DNA from: Pseudozyma flocculosa PF-1
Taxonomy: Eukaryota; Basidiomycota; Ustilaginomycetes; Ustilaginales; Ustilaginaceae
NCBI RefSeq assembly: GCF_000417875.1
Contig: NW_006920870.1
Span: 308,115 to 372,114, forward strand
Length of the DNA stretch: 64,000 bases
Direction: 5' to 3'
Below the pieces are notes generated by a model. That model was not told the origin of the DNA, searched no databases, and saw only the letters and a program-made list of their open reading frames with translations. Positions 12,093 to 24,094 of this stretch are shown here, piece after piece (positions within the stretch are counted from its first letter, which is position 1; each line of letters begins with the position of its first letter). A program made the position numbers and the translations under genes.

Positions 12093-13247
12093 GAATGTCG
12101 CCGGACCCGGCTCTGCTGAACCGTCCCCGGGCGAGGCGGCATACCCTCCTGGCCCTCTACCACTCCCTCATGTCTCCGTGCCTGTTCTTCCGCTCTACAG
12201 ACCGCCCACTACTACTCTCGAGAAGCTGTCCCCGCCGTCGCCGTCGCCGTCGCCGTCTTCGTCCACATACCACCCCCGAGTAAACTGTATCAAAACTACC
12301 ACGTTCCAACGCCCCCCTCCCCGTCCGAGCCGTCCTCGTACCGCCCCTGCCTTCTGCCCGGCCGCATCTGCCCTCTCGTCGAGGATCGATACAGTAGTCG
12401 GATGGCCAGCCTAATCGTGGGCCATGTCGCAGAGGTGGCCCCTCCCTGTCGTCGTCAGGCGGTGCGGTGAGAGGCCGCCGTCGGCGTTCAAAAGAAGATG
12501 CGAAGAGAGAGGCGGCCAGGGTCCACCTCGGAACGCCTGCCGCGGCGGACGCTCCGGTGGGTCAGGCCGCCGGGCACGGCGAGAGCAGGCAGGGAAGAGT
12601 AGAGGGAGAGGGAGACAGCTAGAGAGAGAGAAGAGAGGGGCTGCACCGTGCGCCCGCTCCGCTCGGCGCTGCTTTGACTTTTTGACGTCGTTGGCGCCAG
12701 AGTAGTGTACGTAGTCTGCCAGCCGCGGGCCGCCATGGATGTGGGGTTGGCCCACACAGGGCTGCCTGGACTGAGCTTCCCTGCCCGCCCTTGCCTCACG
12801 TCCTTCACCATCCTCGATTCCATCCCTTTGCCGCCCCGTCGCATCCCTTCCCGCCTTTATCGCCTGCTTTGCTCTGTTCGGCTGCTCGCTCTCTAGCTCA
12901 GCTACCCGACACCTGAGCAGGCCGCGGCGGCGACTCCTCCTGCCCTCATCGGAGCGGCCTAAACTGCCCCCTTTTGCCCTTTCCTCGCTCGCGCATTCGA
13001 AAAGTCGCCGGATCGGCTGGTTTGGATCCGCCTCTCTAGCTTCGCTGGCTCTGTCACCTTGGCACGCGGCCCTGCCGCCCATCTGCTCACTTCCCATCCT
13101 GGCGCCCGGGAGGGACCTTGGATCGTACGCTCGGCCCGTCAGAGTTGATTCTCGCCCGCCTCGGAAGCCCATGGTCTGACGTCCTGCACAAGTCTCCCTT
13201 CTGGACTGCCCCGCTTCACCGCTGGACGGCGGCGAACTGGCTCAAAG
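12093..13247. promoter_or_regulatory. Spacer upstream of the BEACH gene
   Basis: 3' end of the Aly/REF gene followed by the upstream region of the BEACH gene. A CCGTCG repeat (about 12235-12260) and purine-rich GAGAGAG (about 12595-12640) are visible. A 253-codon minus-strand frame (12411-13172) has no family resemblance and is not called. Confidence 0.45.
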
Positions 13248-16200
13248 ATGGAGCCAGCCAAATCCTCGCTCGAGGTTCGAAGGACCACCGACGGCCAAGC
13301 CGCCGTACAAACCTCCAACGCCAGTCTGGCCTCACCCTCGGCCTCGAACCCGACCCCGACGACGACCTCGCACTCGCACTCGCACTCGCACTCGCACACG
13401 CACTCGCCCGCTTCGCCCGCCTTTCTCTCGCCAGAACCCCAGCCTGTCGCTACGCCGACCGGAAGCCCGGTGGCCTCCTCGTCGCCAGCCCTGCACAGAT
13501 CGGCTTCTCAATCTTCGCTGACCGCAGACGCATCGACGATCGTCACCAACTACCCTACCTATCGCTCGCCAAGGCTCGGTGGCAAGGGGAAGCTCAACGA
13601 AAACTCGTCTCCTTCGCCTTCACAATCGCCAGCGCCGCCCAGTCCGACCAATCTGGGCGGGTCTGCGCATCCTTCCCCATCAGCGCACTCTCCTGCGACT
13701 CTCGCGGTGCCGGCAGATCCCGCCGCCTACGCCGGCACAGCCAGCCCCACCATCGGAGAGGGCCGCTCATGGTCGGCCACAGAGTCGAGCGGCTTGCCCG
13801 CAACCGCTCATCCATCCCCTCTGCTCTCGCTGTCGCCCGAGAGGCTGGCAGAGAGAGACGAGCTCCTTTCAGTGATGGAGGCCCTGAACAGAAGCGACGC
13901 TGACGACCTGACGAGCAGGGTGGGTAACGGCCCGTTCGAGGGGAGCGCCCTCTGCAAAAGGGGGATAGTACGCTGACGCAGCCGACGTGGCCTCGTTGAC
14001 CTCGAAACAACCACAGCTCCATCTCGGGGGGCATCTCCACCGACTCCTGGTGGAGGGCTCGCACGGCGGGCATGGCCGTGACGACTTCCGCGAGGAGGGC
14101 GGCTTCGTCGTCGTGATTCAGCTGCTGTCCTCGCTCGAGAGCTCCAGCCCGCAACACAGGCGCAAGAGGGCCTTGTCTCTCGCACGGGGGGACGTCAGCC
14201 GTGCCGAGACCGACTTCACTGGCGACAAAAAGGTTACGCCCGACCCCGCTGCCGAAACAGGCGGAGCGGGCGTGGCGGAGGACGATGACGACGATCCCGA
14301 GATCCGCGAGCGGCTCCGCGTCGAGATCTTCAAGCTCGCCCTCTCCATCCTCTCGGAGTCCATGCAGCAGCACCCGCTCAACGTCAAGGCCTTCGACGAG
14401 ACGGTGGGCTGGAAGCACCTCGGGTCCTCCATCGTCCTGTCGACCATCGGGCAGACATCGCCGGACCATCTGTTCGGCTCGCTGCTCGGGCTCTGCATGG
14501 GCGATGTTTCCACCTACAGCGGCAGGATCGACAGCCTTCGGCGCGAGATTGAGAAGCAGGCGGCGCAAAATCAGGCTACTGGAGAGGGGGACGCAGCGAG
14601 CGGGGCGGGAGCCGAGGCTGTCATCGCGGCCCGAGCCCAGGAGGTCTGGTCCGCACCCATCGTCTTTCCCAATGCGTCGCTCTTGGTGCTCGAGATGATC
14701 CAGGGTCTTGGCCGGAACGACCCGCTGCTGAGCAAGATGGTTGCAGGCATCCTCGAGAGGATGGCCACCTCGAGCAAGCGCAACCAGGCGCTGCTTGCAG
14801 GGACTGGTCTGGCTTCTCGGCTGCTCGAGCTCGTACTGCGCCAGGACGGATCGGTCGACGAGGGCCGCCTGAGCTACCTTCGCATCGTGAGGCACCTCTT
14901 GGCCCTCGGGATCCCTGATGTCGATGGTCGCAAGATCTTCCGCAACCTCGTCGAGTCCGGGGTGCCCCTCGAGCAGAACACGCTCCTCGACCTGCTCCTC
15001 GACGTCTCGCCGCTCTCGCGTGAGCGGAACAGCATCACCTTCACCATGGCCGAGTACGGCCACGCCTCCGTCGCCTTCTCCACGCTGCGGCGCCCGTTTC
15101 CGCCGGGCCCAGACTCGAGAGGCTTCACATTCGTCACCTCATTCTGCATCGACCGCATCGAGCCGAGCCTGCCGCTGGAGCTGCTGCACATCTTCGACGC
15201 CCACCGCACGTGCTCCGCCAGACTCACCATCGAGCCCGGCACGGGCCTGCTGACCTACTCGACGCTCCATCAGCCGCCGCCGGTCCGGTTCAAGGCGTTT
15301 CAGTTCGTACCCGGGCGCCTCTACCACATCGTGTTTGCGCACTCCAGGCCCAGGGGTGGCGCCAAGTCGTCGCTCGTCCAGCTGTTCGTGGACGGTCTCC
15401 TGATCGAGGAGAAGCTGGCACCTTGGCCGCCATCGCCGCCGAACCTCGGGAGCCCCGTCCGCGCGGTGCTGGGCTCTCCACCCAACGCCCAGGCGCGCAT
15501 GTCTGGCGAGATGGGCGGATCCCACGGCAGCGGCGGCGGTCGCATCAACCGGCTGGTGTGGTCGCTCGGCCCGACCTGGCTGCTCGACGACCTGCTGCCC
15601 GTCGACATGCCGCTTGTCCTCTGCGAGCTCGGGCTGCGCTACTCTGGCAATGCCCAGGACAGCCTCGGCCGCTTCCTCACCTATCGTGCTAGCGCCCAGA
15701 TCAACCTGCGGCTCGACGCCGTCGCCCGCAGCTCCGGTGCCAAGGCCGAAAAGGAGCTTGCCCGGCACCCGCTCGTCATGGCGGTCGCGGCCAAGTCGTC
15801 GGAGCTGGTGCACGAGGACCGCTTCTACTTTGTCCTCAACGCGGCCAACACGGCTCAGCTGGAACGCCTGCCTCGCCGCTCGGCGCCCGAAGGCGGCGCG
15901 GCCGATCCGTCGTACCGTTCGTCTTCCACCGTCATCCTCAACCAGGCGCTGCCCATGACGCGCGAGGCGATCGGCGCATCGTACGGCTTCGCCAAGCTGT
16001 ACGGCGACCCGGTGCTTTTGATGCCCAAGGGCACCGACGAGCTGGTGTGGAGGCTGGGCGGCAGCTCGGTGCTGCTGCAGCTGATTGACGCATCGACGAC
16101 GGCGCTCGCGCTGCGCAAGACGCTGTCGCTCTTCTTCGACCTGGTCTCGTCGTCGTGGCGCCTGAGCGAGGACGTCGAGCGGTCCAAGGGCTACGAGGTG

Positions 16201-19200
16201 CTGGGCCATCTCCTCCGCAGCAAGGCGCACATCCTGGAACCCGCCACCCTCGAGCTGCTGCTGGCCGCCATCGGCATCGACTTTGCGTACATCGAGCAGT
16301 CGGTGCTGGTCAACCCGTTCCTCTACCGGATCATCATGCTCGACTTTGAGCTGTGGTCCCAGACGAGCGAGTCGATGCAGCTCGTCCACCTGGACCACTT
16401 CAAGATCCTGCTGAGGACGTCGCGGCATCGACGCTTCAATGCCAAGCGGGTCGCCAAGATGCAGATCCCCAAAAAGATCGTCTACGCGCTCCGCTCTCGT
16501 GTTTACGGCACGACGGCGGCTCAGACGCTCGTCGTCGCGCTCCGCGCCGTGCTCAACAGCGGCTTCACCGACGCATCGATCCGCATCGTGACGTCGTACC
16601 TGGCCACCGAGCTGTGCCGTGGTCCCGAGGCGCCGCTGGCCAAGGCGCCCATCGCACGGAGGTCCAACACGCTGGTCGCCGGCGCCCTCGACTCGACGGA
16701 TACAGAGGGCCTTTCGCAGCGACTGTCGGCCGGCAGCGGTGGGGATGCTGCCGGCAGCGGCAGCAGCGGCGGCGACGAAGACCCGACTGTACCGCTCCAG
16801 GTGTTCGAGATGCTGTCGGAGCTCGTCCTCGAGAAGCCGGCGTACCTGCAAAAGTTTGCCGAGGCCATCAACGTCAAGTGGCTGCTGCTCTTCTTCCACC
16901 CTCGCGCCGAGCGGAGGGCGGTCTCGCTGGCCCTCGAGCTGCTCGTCAAGCTGCTCAACCGCCCAAAGCTTGGCTTCGCGGAGCGCTTCACGGCCGCGGG
17001 CGGCTTCAAGGTCATGGAGCGGCTCCTTCCGCGCTTCTGGTCGACGCCGATGACGCTGTCGCTGCTCTGGTCGACGCTCTTTGGTATGGACGGCGCAGGC
17101 GTCCCGGCCCTTGTACCGACGTTTTCCCCGGCCGCCGATGGGGGCGCGGAGCGCACCATCTTCTGCCCACCCGCGATGCGCGCCATCCTCTCGTGCGCCA
17201 AAGAGGGACTCCGTTCGGTGGCACTGCGCGGCGACGAGCCAAAGCGCAGGGCGCACTTCCAAAAGGGCAGGCCTTCGGATCTGCTCGAGCCACCGACGAG
17301 CAGCGACCGGCCGAGGCATGCGCGGAAACGGAGCCAGTCGATGAATGTCGACGTCAAGGGTGAGTCCCGACCTCGACAGTCTGCAGAGAGAGATCCCGCC
17401 CCTGTGCAGCGACGCGGGCGACGCTGACCAGCGCTTGCCGCGCTTGCCGTGCTTTTGCGACTCCCACCTCGGGCTTTCCGCCGTTCGATCAGGTCTGCAG
17501 GAGGCGTTCAAGACGTCGAACGAGCTCGGCGTGCTGCAGGAGACGCTCGAGCTTGTCCGCGCCCACGCCTCGGCATCTCACTTCTTTCGAGAGGTGCTCT
17601 TCTCGCCCATCGTGCTTCGCGGCCTCATCGACGCCATCTTCCCCTTTGTGGGCACAGATCGGAGCGGTTCTGACCTCGCAGGGCACGGCAAGCTGGCCAC
17701 CGACGTGGCCGAGCTGTGTGGCCCCGTGCTCGATATGCTGGCACGGCTCGCGGTCGACTCGATGCTGTCCACCCGGTCGACGGCCATCGTGTCTGCTCTG
17801 ACCACAGCGCTACCGCCGACCGATTTGGCGAGGCAGGCTAGCTTCCGCACCTCGCTCTACGCCGACATCACCGTCCACCTACGCTCGGCGATCCAGCAGA
17901 CGCCCGACGTGGCCCGCTCGGCCACCGAGGCTTTGGCCGAATTCATCGAGAAGGCGTCCGAAGACATCCTCAACGGATCGCCGCTCGAGGGTGCCCTGTT
18001 TGGCATCATTGTCGATCTGCTGCGCCTGCTCGATGATCGTCCCGAGCTGAGCCAGTCGCGCGCCACCTCGCTGCTGCTGCTCAGCCTCAACCGCATCCTG
18101 CTACATCGGCTCACGCTCGACGACCGCATCCTCGCCACGCTGACCGAGATCACCGAAGCGCAGAGCCTCGTCTTTCTCGACGCCAACAAGGATCCGACCT
18201 TCTTCGAGTGCCTTGGGAATCGGGTGCTCTACTACCTTGCCACCAGTACCGACGAAGACGTGCGGCAGCTCGCCTTCAACCTGCTCAAGCTGATGACGCT
18301 CTCCAGGCCGACCGTGGTCGAGTCCATCCTCGCCGACGGCAAGACGGCGCCGGACCTCCTTGGCGCCAACACCTCGACCGTCGGGGAGATGCTCCGTGTT
18401 GAGTCGCCGCAGGGCGACGGCAGCGCCTACCCCTATCAAGAGTCGTGGGACGGCTTCTTCAAATCCCGCGAGACGCTCAAGGCGGCCGCCCATCTGGAGC
18501 GGGTGCAGCAGCTCCACGAGATGCTCAAGCGGGTCGACACACGGGAGCAAGCGGTCATCAATACCGAGAGCCGGATGGTCGCCTGGCACGCCAGCCTGTG
18601 CGAGGCCGAGCAGGCAAGGTTCGCCAAGTTCGCCAGCGACGCCCGCGAGATGGACGCGTTTGCCGCCACCGAGTGGCGGGGCCTGCTCGCCGGCCTCGAG
18701 CGCGAGCGTGCGCTGCTGGCGCCTGCCGACGGCGGCGTAANNNNNNNNNNNNNNNNNNNNNNNNNNNNNNNNNNNNNNNNNNNNNNNNNNNNNNNNNNNN
18801 NNNNNNNNNNNNNNNNNNNNNNNNNNNNNNNNNNNNNNNNNNNNNNNNNNNNNNNNNNNNNNNNNNNNNNNNNNNNNACGCCGCGAGATGGACGCGTTTG
18901 CCGCCACCGAGTGGCGGGGCCTGCTCGCCGGCCTCGAGCGCGAGCGTGCGCTGCTGGCGCCTGACCGACGGCGGCCCTGCCCCGCTCTGGAAGCTCGACT
19001 CGACCGAGGGTCCTGCCCGAGTGCGGCTCAAGCTGCAGCAGCTGCCGCTCCAGGAGAAGGAGACGGACGAGGCCCCCTATCGGCCAGAGTCGACCGTCGG
19101 TGGCGATACCATGCCGTCTTCGCCCATCGAGCTGGGCCATGGCGACGAGTGGGGCAGCGCCGACGCGGGTGCGCTGTCGCTTTCTCCGTCCTCAGGCGCT

Positions 19201-22200
19201 GCTGCCCTTCCCCCTGCGCCCGTGGCTCCTCCTCACCACCGGGCCGGCGGCGCCACCACGACCTCGGAGTCTTTCAACCCAGATGCACAGCCTGTGTCCA
19301 ACGCTGCCGCCACCGCCGCCGCCGCAGCAGCAACAGCAGCATCGACCTCTGCCAGCTCCCTGCACGACGATGGCGCGGGCGAATCGGGCGAGTCGCACCA
19401 CGAGGACAAGTACCGGCGCGTCCTGCGTTCGCTGGAGCGCGGCGACATCATCGAGGCGGTCTACAACACGTCCCGCGTCGTCGGCATCGAGTCGCGCGGC
19501 TGCCTGTTGATCCTCGGCAGGACGTCGATCTACCTGATGGACGACTACTTCCAACGTCCCAACGGAGAGCTGATCAACGTGTGGGAGGCGCCTCCCGAGG
19601 AGCGGGACACGCTCGTCATGGCGACGCTCTCGTCGGATGCCTCGCGGCCCTCGGGCCTGATCGCCCAGCTCGAGGGCGATGCCCAGACACGCAAGTGGCC
19701 GTGGTCGGCGGTGCAGATCTGCCACCGTCGGTCCTGGCTGCATCGTCGGACGGCGGTCGAGATCTTCTTTGAGGACGGCCAGAGCTGCCTCCTCGTCTGC
19801 CGCCAGACGGTGACGGCTCAGAAGCTGTACCAGGAGCTGCGCCAGCGTGCACCTTCGGCCGTGTCGGCGGCCGAGGCGATGCGCGAGGGTATCCGCGAAG
19901 GCACCTCGGGCGCATCCGGCGGTGGCGGCAACAGCATCAGCCTGGGCTCGCGCCTCGCCGGCGCCGTGCTCGGGCGGACGCAGCAGTGCGGAGCGCTGAC
20001 GGCAGCCTGGCGCGACGGCCGGATCAGCAACTTTGCCTACCTGATGGACCTCAACACGCTGGCAGGGAGGTCGATGAACGACCTGACCCAGTTCCCGTGC
20101 TTCCCCTGGGTGCTGGCCGACTACCACAGCGTCGAGCTCGACCTCACCGATCCGGCCACGTTCCGCAAGTTCGAGCTGCCGATGGGCGCGCAGACGGCAC
20201 AGCGGCGGCGCGAGTTCGAGGAGCGCTTCGGCCAGCTGGTCGAGGTCGACATGGAGCCGTTCCACTACGGCACGCACTACTCGACGGCGGCCACGGTGTG
20301 CGGCTTCCTGATCCGGACGCGGCCGTTTGAGCGCCTCTACATGGCGCTGCAGGGCGGCAACTTTGACCTGGCCGACCGCACTTTTAGTTCGATTGGCAAA
20401 GCGTGGGCCTCGGCGTCGGAGCTGTCGCGCGGCGACGTCCGCGAGCTCATCCCCGAGTTCTTCTACCTCCCCGAGTTTCTCGTCAACTCGAACCGCTTCG
20501 AGTTTGGCGTGACGCAGGCGGGCGAGGTCATCGACGACGTCGAGCTGCCGCCGTGGGCCAAGGGCGATCCGCTCCTGTTTGTCCAGAAGCACCGCGAGGC
20601 GCTCGAGTGCGAGTACGTCTCGCAGCGCCTCCACTCGTGGGTCGACCTGGTGTTTGGCTATCGGTCCCGGGGTGCCGAGGCCGTGGAGAGCACCAACGTC
20701 TTCCACCCGCTCAGCTACGAGGACGCCGTCGACCTCGACTCGATCGAATCGTCGATGGAGCGGCAGGCCGTGGCCCAGGTGATCCACAACTTTGGCCAGA
20801 CGCCCTCTCGGCTCTTTTCGCAGCCGCACCCGCAGCGCAGCCGCAGCGAGGTGGCGACGCTGCCGGTGGGCGAGCGCTTTGGCGTGCTCGAGCATCCGCT
20901 GCTGCTGATCCAGAGCGTGGCGCCGATCCGCAGCCTCAAGAACGCGGTGCACTTCATCTACCCGCACCACCCGGAAAAGGCGTTTGCGTCGCCGCGCGAC
21001 TACCTCATCCTGCCGCACCTCGGCGTCTCGCTGTCGCTGGGCCACCTCGACGGCAGCGTGCGCATGTTTGGCGCGCGCGACGCCAAGCGGCCGCTGGCGG
21101 TCGTCGAGCAGCTGACGGCGGAGCGCATTACGTGCATCGCCCAGGCGCGCTCCAAGGCGTTTATCGCGGGCAGCGCCGACGGCGTCGTGTCGGTGTGGAC
21201 CGTGGACACGGCGGCCAGGGAGCTGACGCTGGCGAACGTGCTGCGCGGCCACGACCGGTCGGTGCTGTGCGTGGCGGCGTCGTCGGCGTGGAGCATCGCC
21301 GTCAGCGGCTCGCAGGACCGGACGGCCATCGTGTGGGACCTCAACCGCGGCAGCTACGTGCGTACGCTGCGCGGCCACGACGTCGGGGTGCAGCACGTTG
21401 CCATCGACGACAAGGTCGGCTGCATCGCGACGGCGTACGGGCCCGGCGTGCGGCTGTGGTCGATCAATGGCGAGCTGCTGGCGTCGGTGGCGACGAGCGC
21501 CAGCATCCTCGAGCCCATCTCGAGCCTGGCGTTTTATGAGCGAGACTACCACGTGGGCCGCCTCGCCGTGCTCCTCACTGGACATCGGGGCAAGGTGGTG
21601 GCCTGGCAAGCCGTCTTTGACGACGATGGTCACGACGTCGGAGAGGATGGCCGGCGCACCGGTTCGAGGCACGGGCTCAAGTCGTCGAAATCGACCAACT
21701 CTCTCGGCGCCGGCGCCGCCACCGGCACCGGCGGCCCAGGTGAGGCGGCCCAGCAGGCGTCCGAGGGGCACTCGCGCAGCAGGAGCAAGGCGGGCGGTAG
21801 CGGCGGCGGCAGCGGATCTGCTCTACCGCCAATGCCGTCGTCGAAGACCAAGTGGAAGCTGGAGCGATTCCACGTCCTGCAGCATCAGGAACGGCTTGGA
21901 GCGGCGGCGGATGCGACCTCGACCTCGACCTCGACCTCAACGACCTCAACGACCTTGACGACGACGATGACGGCGCCGCTGATTACGGCCATCAGCAGCA
22001 CGCGGCGGATGGTGCTGACGGGCGACGAGGTGGGGCGTCTGTACCTGTGGACGCTGACGGGCGATGCGGTGGGCGTGCCCGACGGCTTCTCGAGCCGCTG
22101 TATGAATGGCGGGTGCGGCCGGCGGTTTGGCGTGCTCGAGTCGCGGCGGACGTGCGGCGGGTGCGGCGGCCTGTTTTGCAACGGCTGCGCCGCCCACCAC

Positions 22201-22272
22201 CGCCAATTTGCCACGTCGATCCGCTTCTGCCCGAGCTGCCACGCCGTCGTCGACTCGGCGCCCTACTTTTGA
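13248..22272 (+). CDS. BPH1: Giant BEACH-WD40 protein with C-terminal FYVE-like zinc finger (interrupted by assembly gap)
   Basis: BEACH-family protein (beige/LYST/Bph1/WDFY3 relatives), which acts in membrane trafficking, vacuole/lysosome sorting or autophagy. Exons: 13248-13919, 14017-17359, 17493 to the end; introns of 97 and 133 nt. Predicted length is about 2,840 aa once the false gap is collapsed. Order: serine/proline/histidine-rich N-terminus (HSHSHSHSH run near 13370-13400), armadillo-like helices, a concanavalin-A-like domain (about residues 565-760), more helices, a PH-BEACH module (PH about 19420-19850; BEACH about 19990-20830 with LTAAWRDGRISNFAYLMDLN and LTQFPCFPWVLADY), WD40 repeats (about 20880-22080), then a Cys-rich FYVE-like finger (about 22099-22245). 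The 137-N gap at 18741-18877 is flanked by a 98-bp duplicate, so the printed sequence does not translate through; see findings. The PH-BEACH-WD40-FYVE order is that of animal WDFY3 (Alfy); yeast Bph1 lacks the finger. Confidence 0.93.
18639..18975. other. False duplication around a 137-N assembly gap
   Basis: N run at 18741-18877. The 98 bp before it (18639-18736) and the 98 bp after it (18878-18975) are the same coding sequence except for one base missing near the start of the second copy and one extra A at 18964. This is the pattern of two contig ends that overlap but were not merged. Reading the first copy straight into the sequence after 18975 restores one open frame. Confidence 0.93.
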
Positions 22273-22355
22273 CGTGGTCGCGGCCTCGTGCGGGACGAGG
22301 TGTTGGATCAAAGGTCAGCGGGCGGGCAAGCAGCCGAGCAGGCAAGATAGACATG

Positions 22356-22394
<39 letters not shown>

Positions 22395-24094
22395 TAGCAT
22401 TTCATCGAGATCAACTACTACACATGCGCGCAGGTTGGGAGCTGAGCGCGGGCGATGTGGCCATGTGATGTGGGTTGCCCCCTGCTAGCGGTACAGTCCG
22501 AGATGCGGGCGCAGTCACCAAGAGGCCGGGCCGGGGCTAGCCATTATCAGGCAAGGAGGAGAGAAATGACGTTGGCGGCGTGTCGTGGGCCGTTCCTGGT
22601 CTCGTTTGCTGCTGGTGGCAAGGCCAGGGCGGCTGACGGAAGCCGCGCGCCCGCCGCCGCGTGGCCTGCTTGTGGTCGGGCTTGGCCAGGCTTGGCTCTA
22701 ACGTGACGGGCCTACAGCTTGGGTTGCACCAAGACGAGCGTCGGCCCTCGGTCTCGGAAGGCGAGGCAAAGGAGGGGCCGCCTGCCCGCCTGCCCGCCTG
22801 CCCGCCTGCCCGCCTGCCCGCCTGCCCGGGTTGATGAAGTGAGCGTCGGGTCGGGCGAATGGAGGGCCGGGCGTGGAAAGCCGGCGCTGCTGTGATAAGA
22901 CTGAGACTGAACCGCCTCGCTTGTGAGTGGGCCTGGGCCTGGCGGGTGAGCTCTATCCCCCCCTGTCTGTATGCCTCCTCCCTGCCGCTTGCTGCCAGCA
23001 CCACCTGGTTCTGCTACCGGTACCGGTACTCTAGAGATGGGGTACCGTGCAGTATCTCCGGCCTTGTACCCCACCGTGGCATGGCCTGAGGTTGTGCAAC
23101 GAGCGAACCAACAAGGCTAGGTCGCCTGCGTCGGCGTCGGATGACGACTTGATGAGCGGCGGTGTGCCCGCCACAGAGCCGTTGCCATACGATGGGCCAG
23201 CGACAGAGGCCGTCCGTCGCCCTTTCCAATTCTTGATTGCCAACGTCACGCACGGGTCTGAGCTGCCGCGTTGCGTTGCGTTGCGAGGCCAGGCCAGGGG
23301 GCGAATGGCCTGTTTCCAGCTGCGAGGCAGGGCTTGCAATTCGGGGTCTCGACTTTGACTTGGACTTCGACCTCGACCCTCGACCCCTCGACGTCGGACC
23401 TCGTCGACCCTCGGTTCGGCTCTCTTCTGACCTGACGCTCAAGGCTGCTGTGCCCACCCCGCCTGGCCCATCCACGGCCCGCGCCGCTGCTGCTGCTTAG
23501 CTTTGCCTGGCCTGGCCTGGCCTGGCCTACCTGCCACAACTGCCGACTGCCGACGACGGTGGCCAATTTCCGTCCCCGACGACCATCACCCGCGCCACCA
23601 CCATCATCACCGCACCATCGCACCACCTCATATCGCACATATTCCCCCTTCTTCGCCGCCGCACACCCTCTCGCCGCTCGCGACTTCAACGCAGAGCACG
23701 GCAATTACCGCTCGCTCGCTCGCGCGCCCGCCCGCCCCACACGCCCCCTCTGGCTCCCATTGTCCGCCACAACACCCGCAGACGCACCCACGCCCGTCTT
23801 GCCCGCCCTTCCGGCAACGTCGATCGACACAGACGCCCCCCTTTCTCTCTCCCCGCTGTTTCCTTCTCTCTCGATCGTGCCCCCCAATGACCCACCGCTA
23901 AGCCAAGCCAAGCCAAGCCACTCTATCTCACTCACATCCCTCGACTCAGCACACTTGGCAGTCCCATCGGCCGCCCTCTGCCCCGGCCCCGTACGACCCC
24001 TGGCACCGCCGCCGCACTTCTTTGCATCTCTCCTCGCCCATCTCGGTCTCACTCGCGCCTCTCTTCACCACTTTCTGCCAACACGCTCCCCGAG
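22273..24094. promoter_or_regulatory. BEACH 3' region and promoter of the RING gene
   Basis: 1.8 kb without a supportable gene. It holds an AGC trinucleotide run (about 22359-22396), six copies of an 8-bp GCCTGCCC unit (22780-22827), a CCTGG run (about 23505-23530), and a long CT/CA-rich leader (about 23570-24090) before the next ATG. Confidence 0.55.
22780..22827. repeat. 8-bp tandem repeat, six copies
   Basis: Six perfect head-to-tail copies of GCCTGCCC in the intergenic region. Related CCTG runs recur in other intergenic regions of this window (8896-8915, 53881-53910, 58974-59000). Confidence 0.9.

Noticed and set aside
12411..13172. 253-codon minus-strand frame upstream of the BEACH gene
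   Set aside because: Composition of GC-rich noncoding DNA; no domain, and it would cover the BEACH promoter.
15139..17511. 790-codon minus-strand frame
   Set aside because: Antisense shadow of the BEACH gene second exon, caused by GC-rich third positions; the protein is Arg/Glu/Gln-rich noise.
19192..21771. 859-codon minus-strand frame
   Set aside because: Antisense to the BEACH/WD40 coding region, whose sense frame is clearly conserved.
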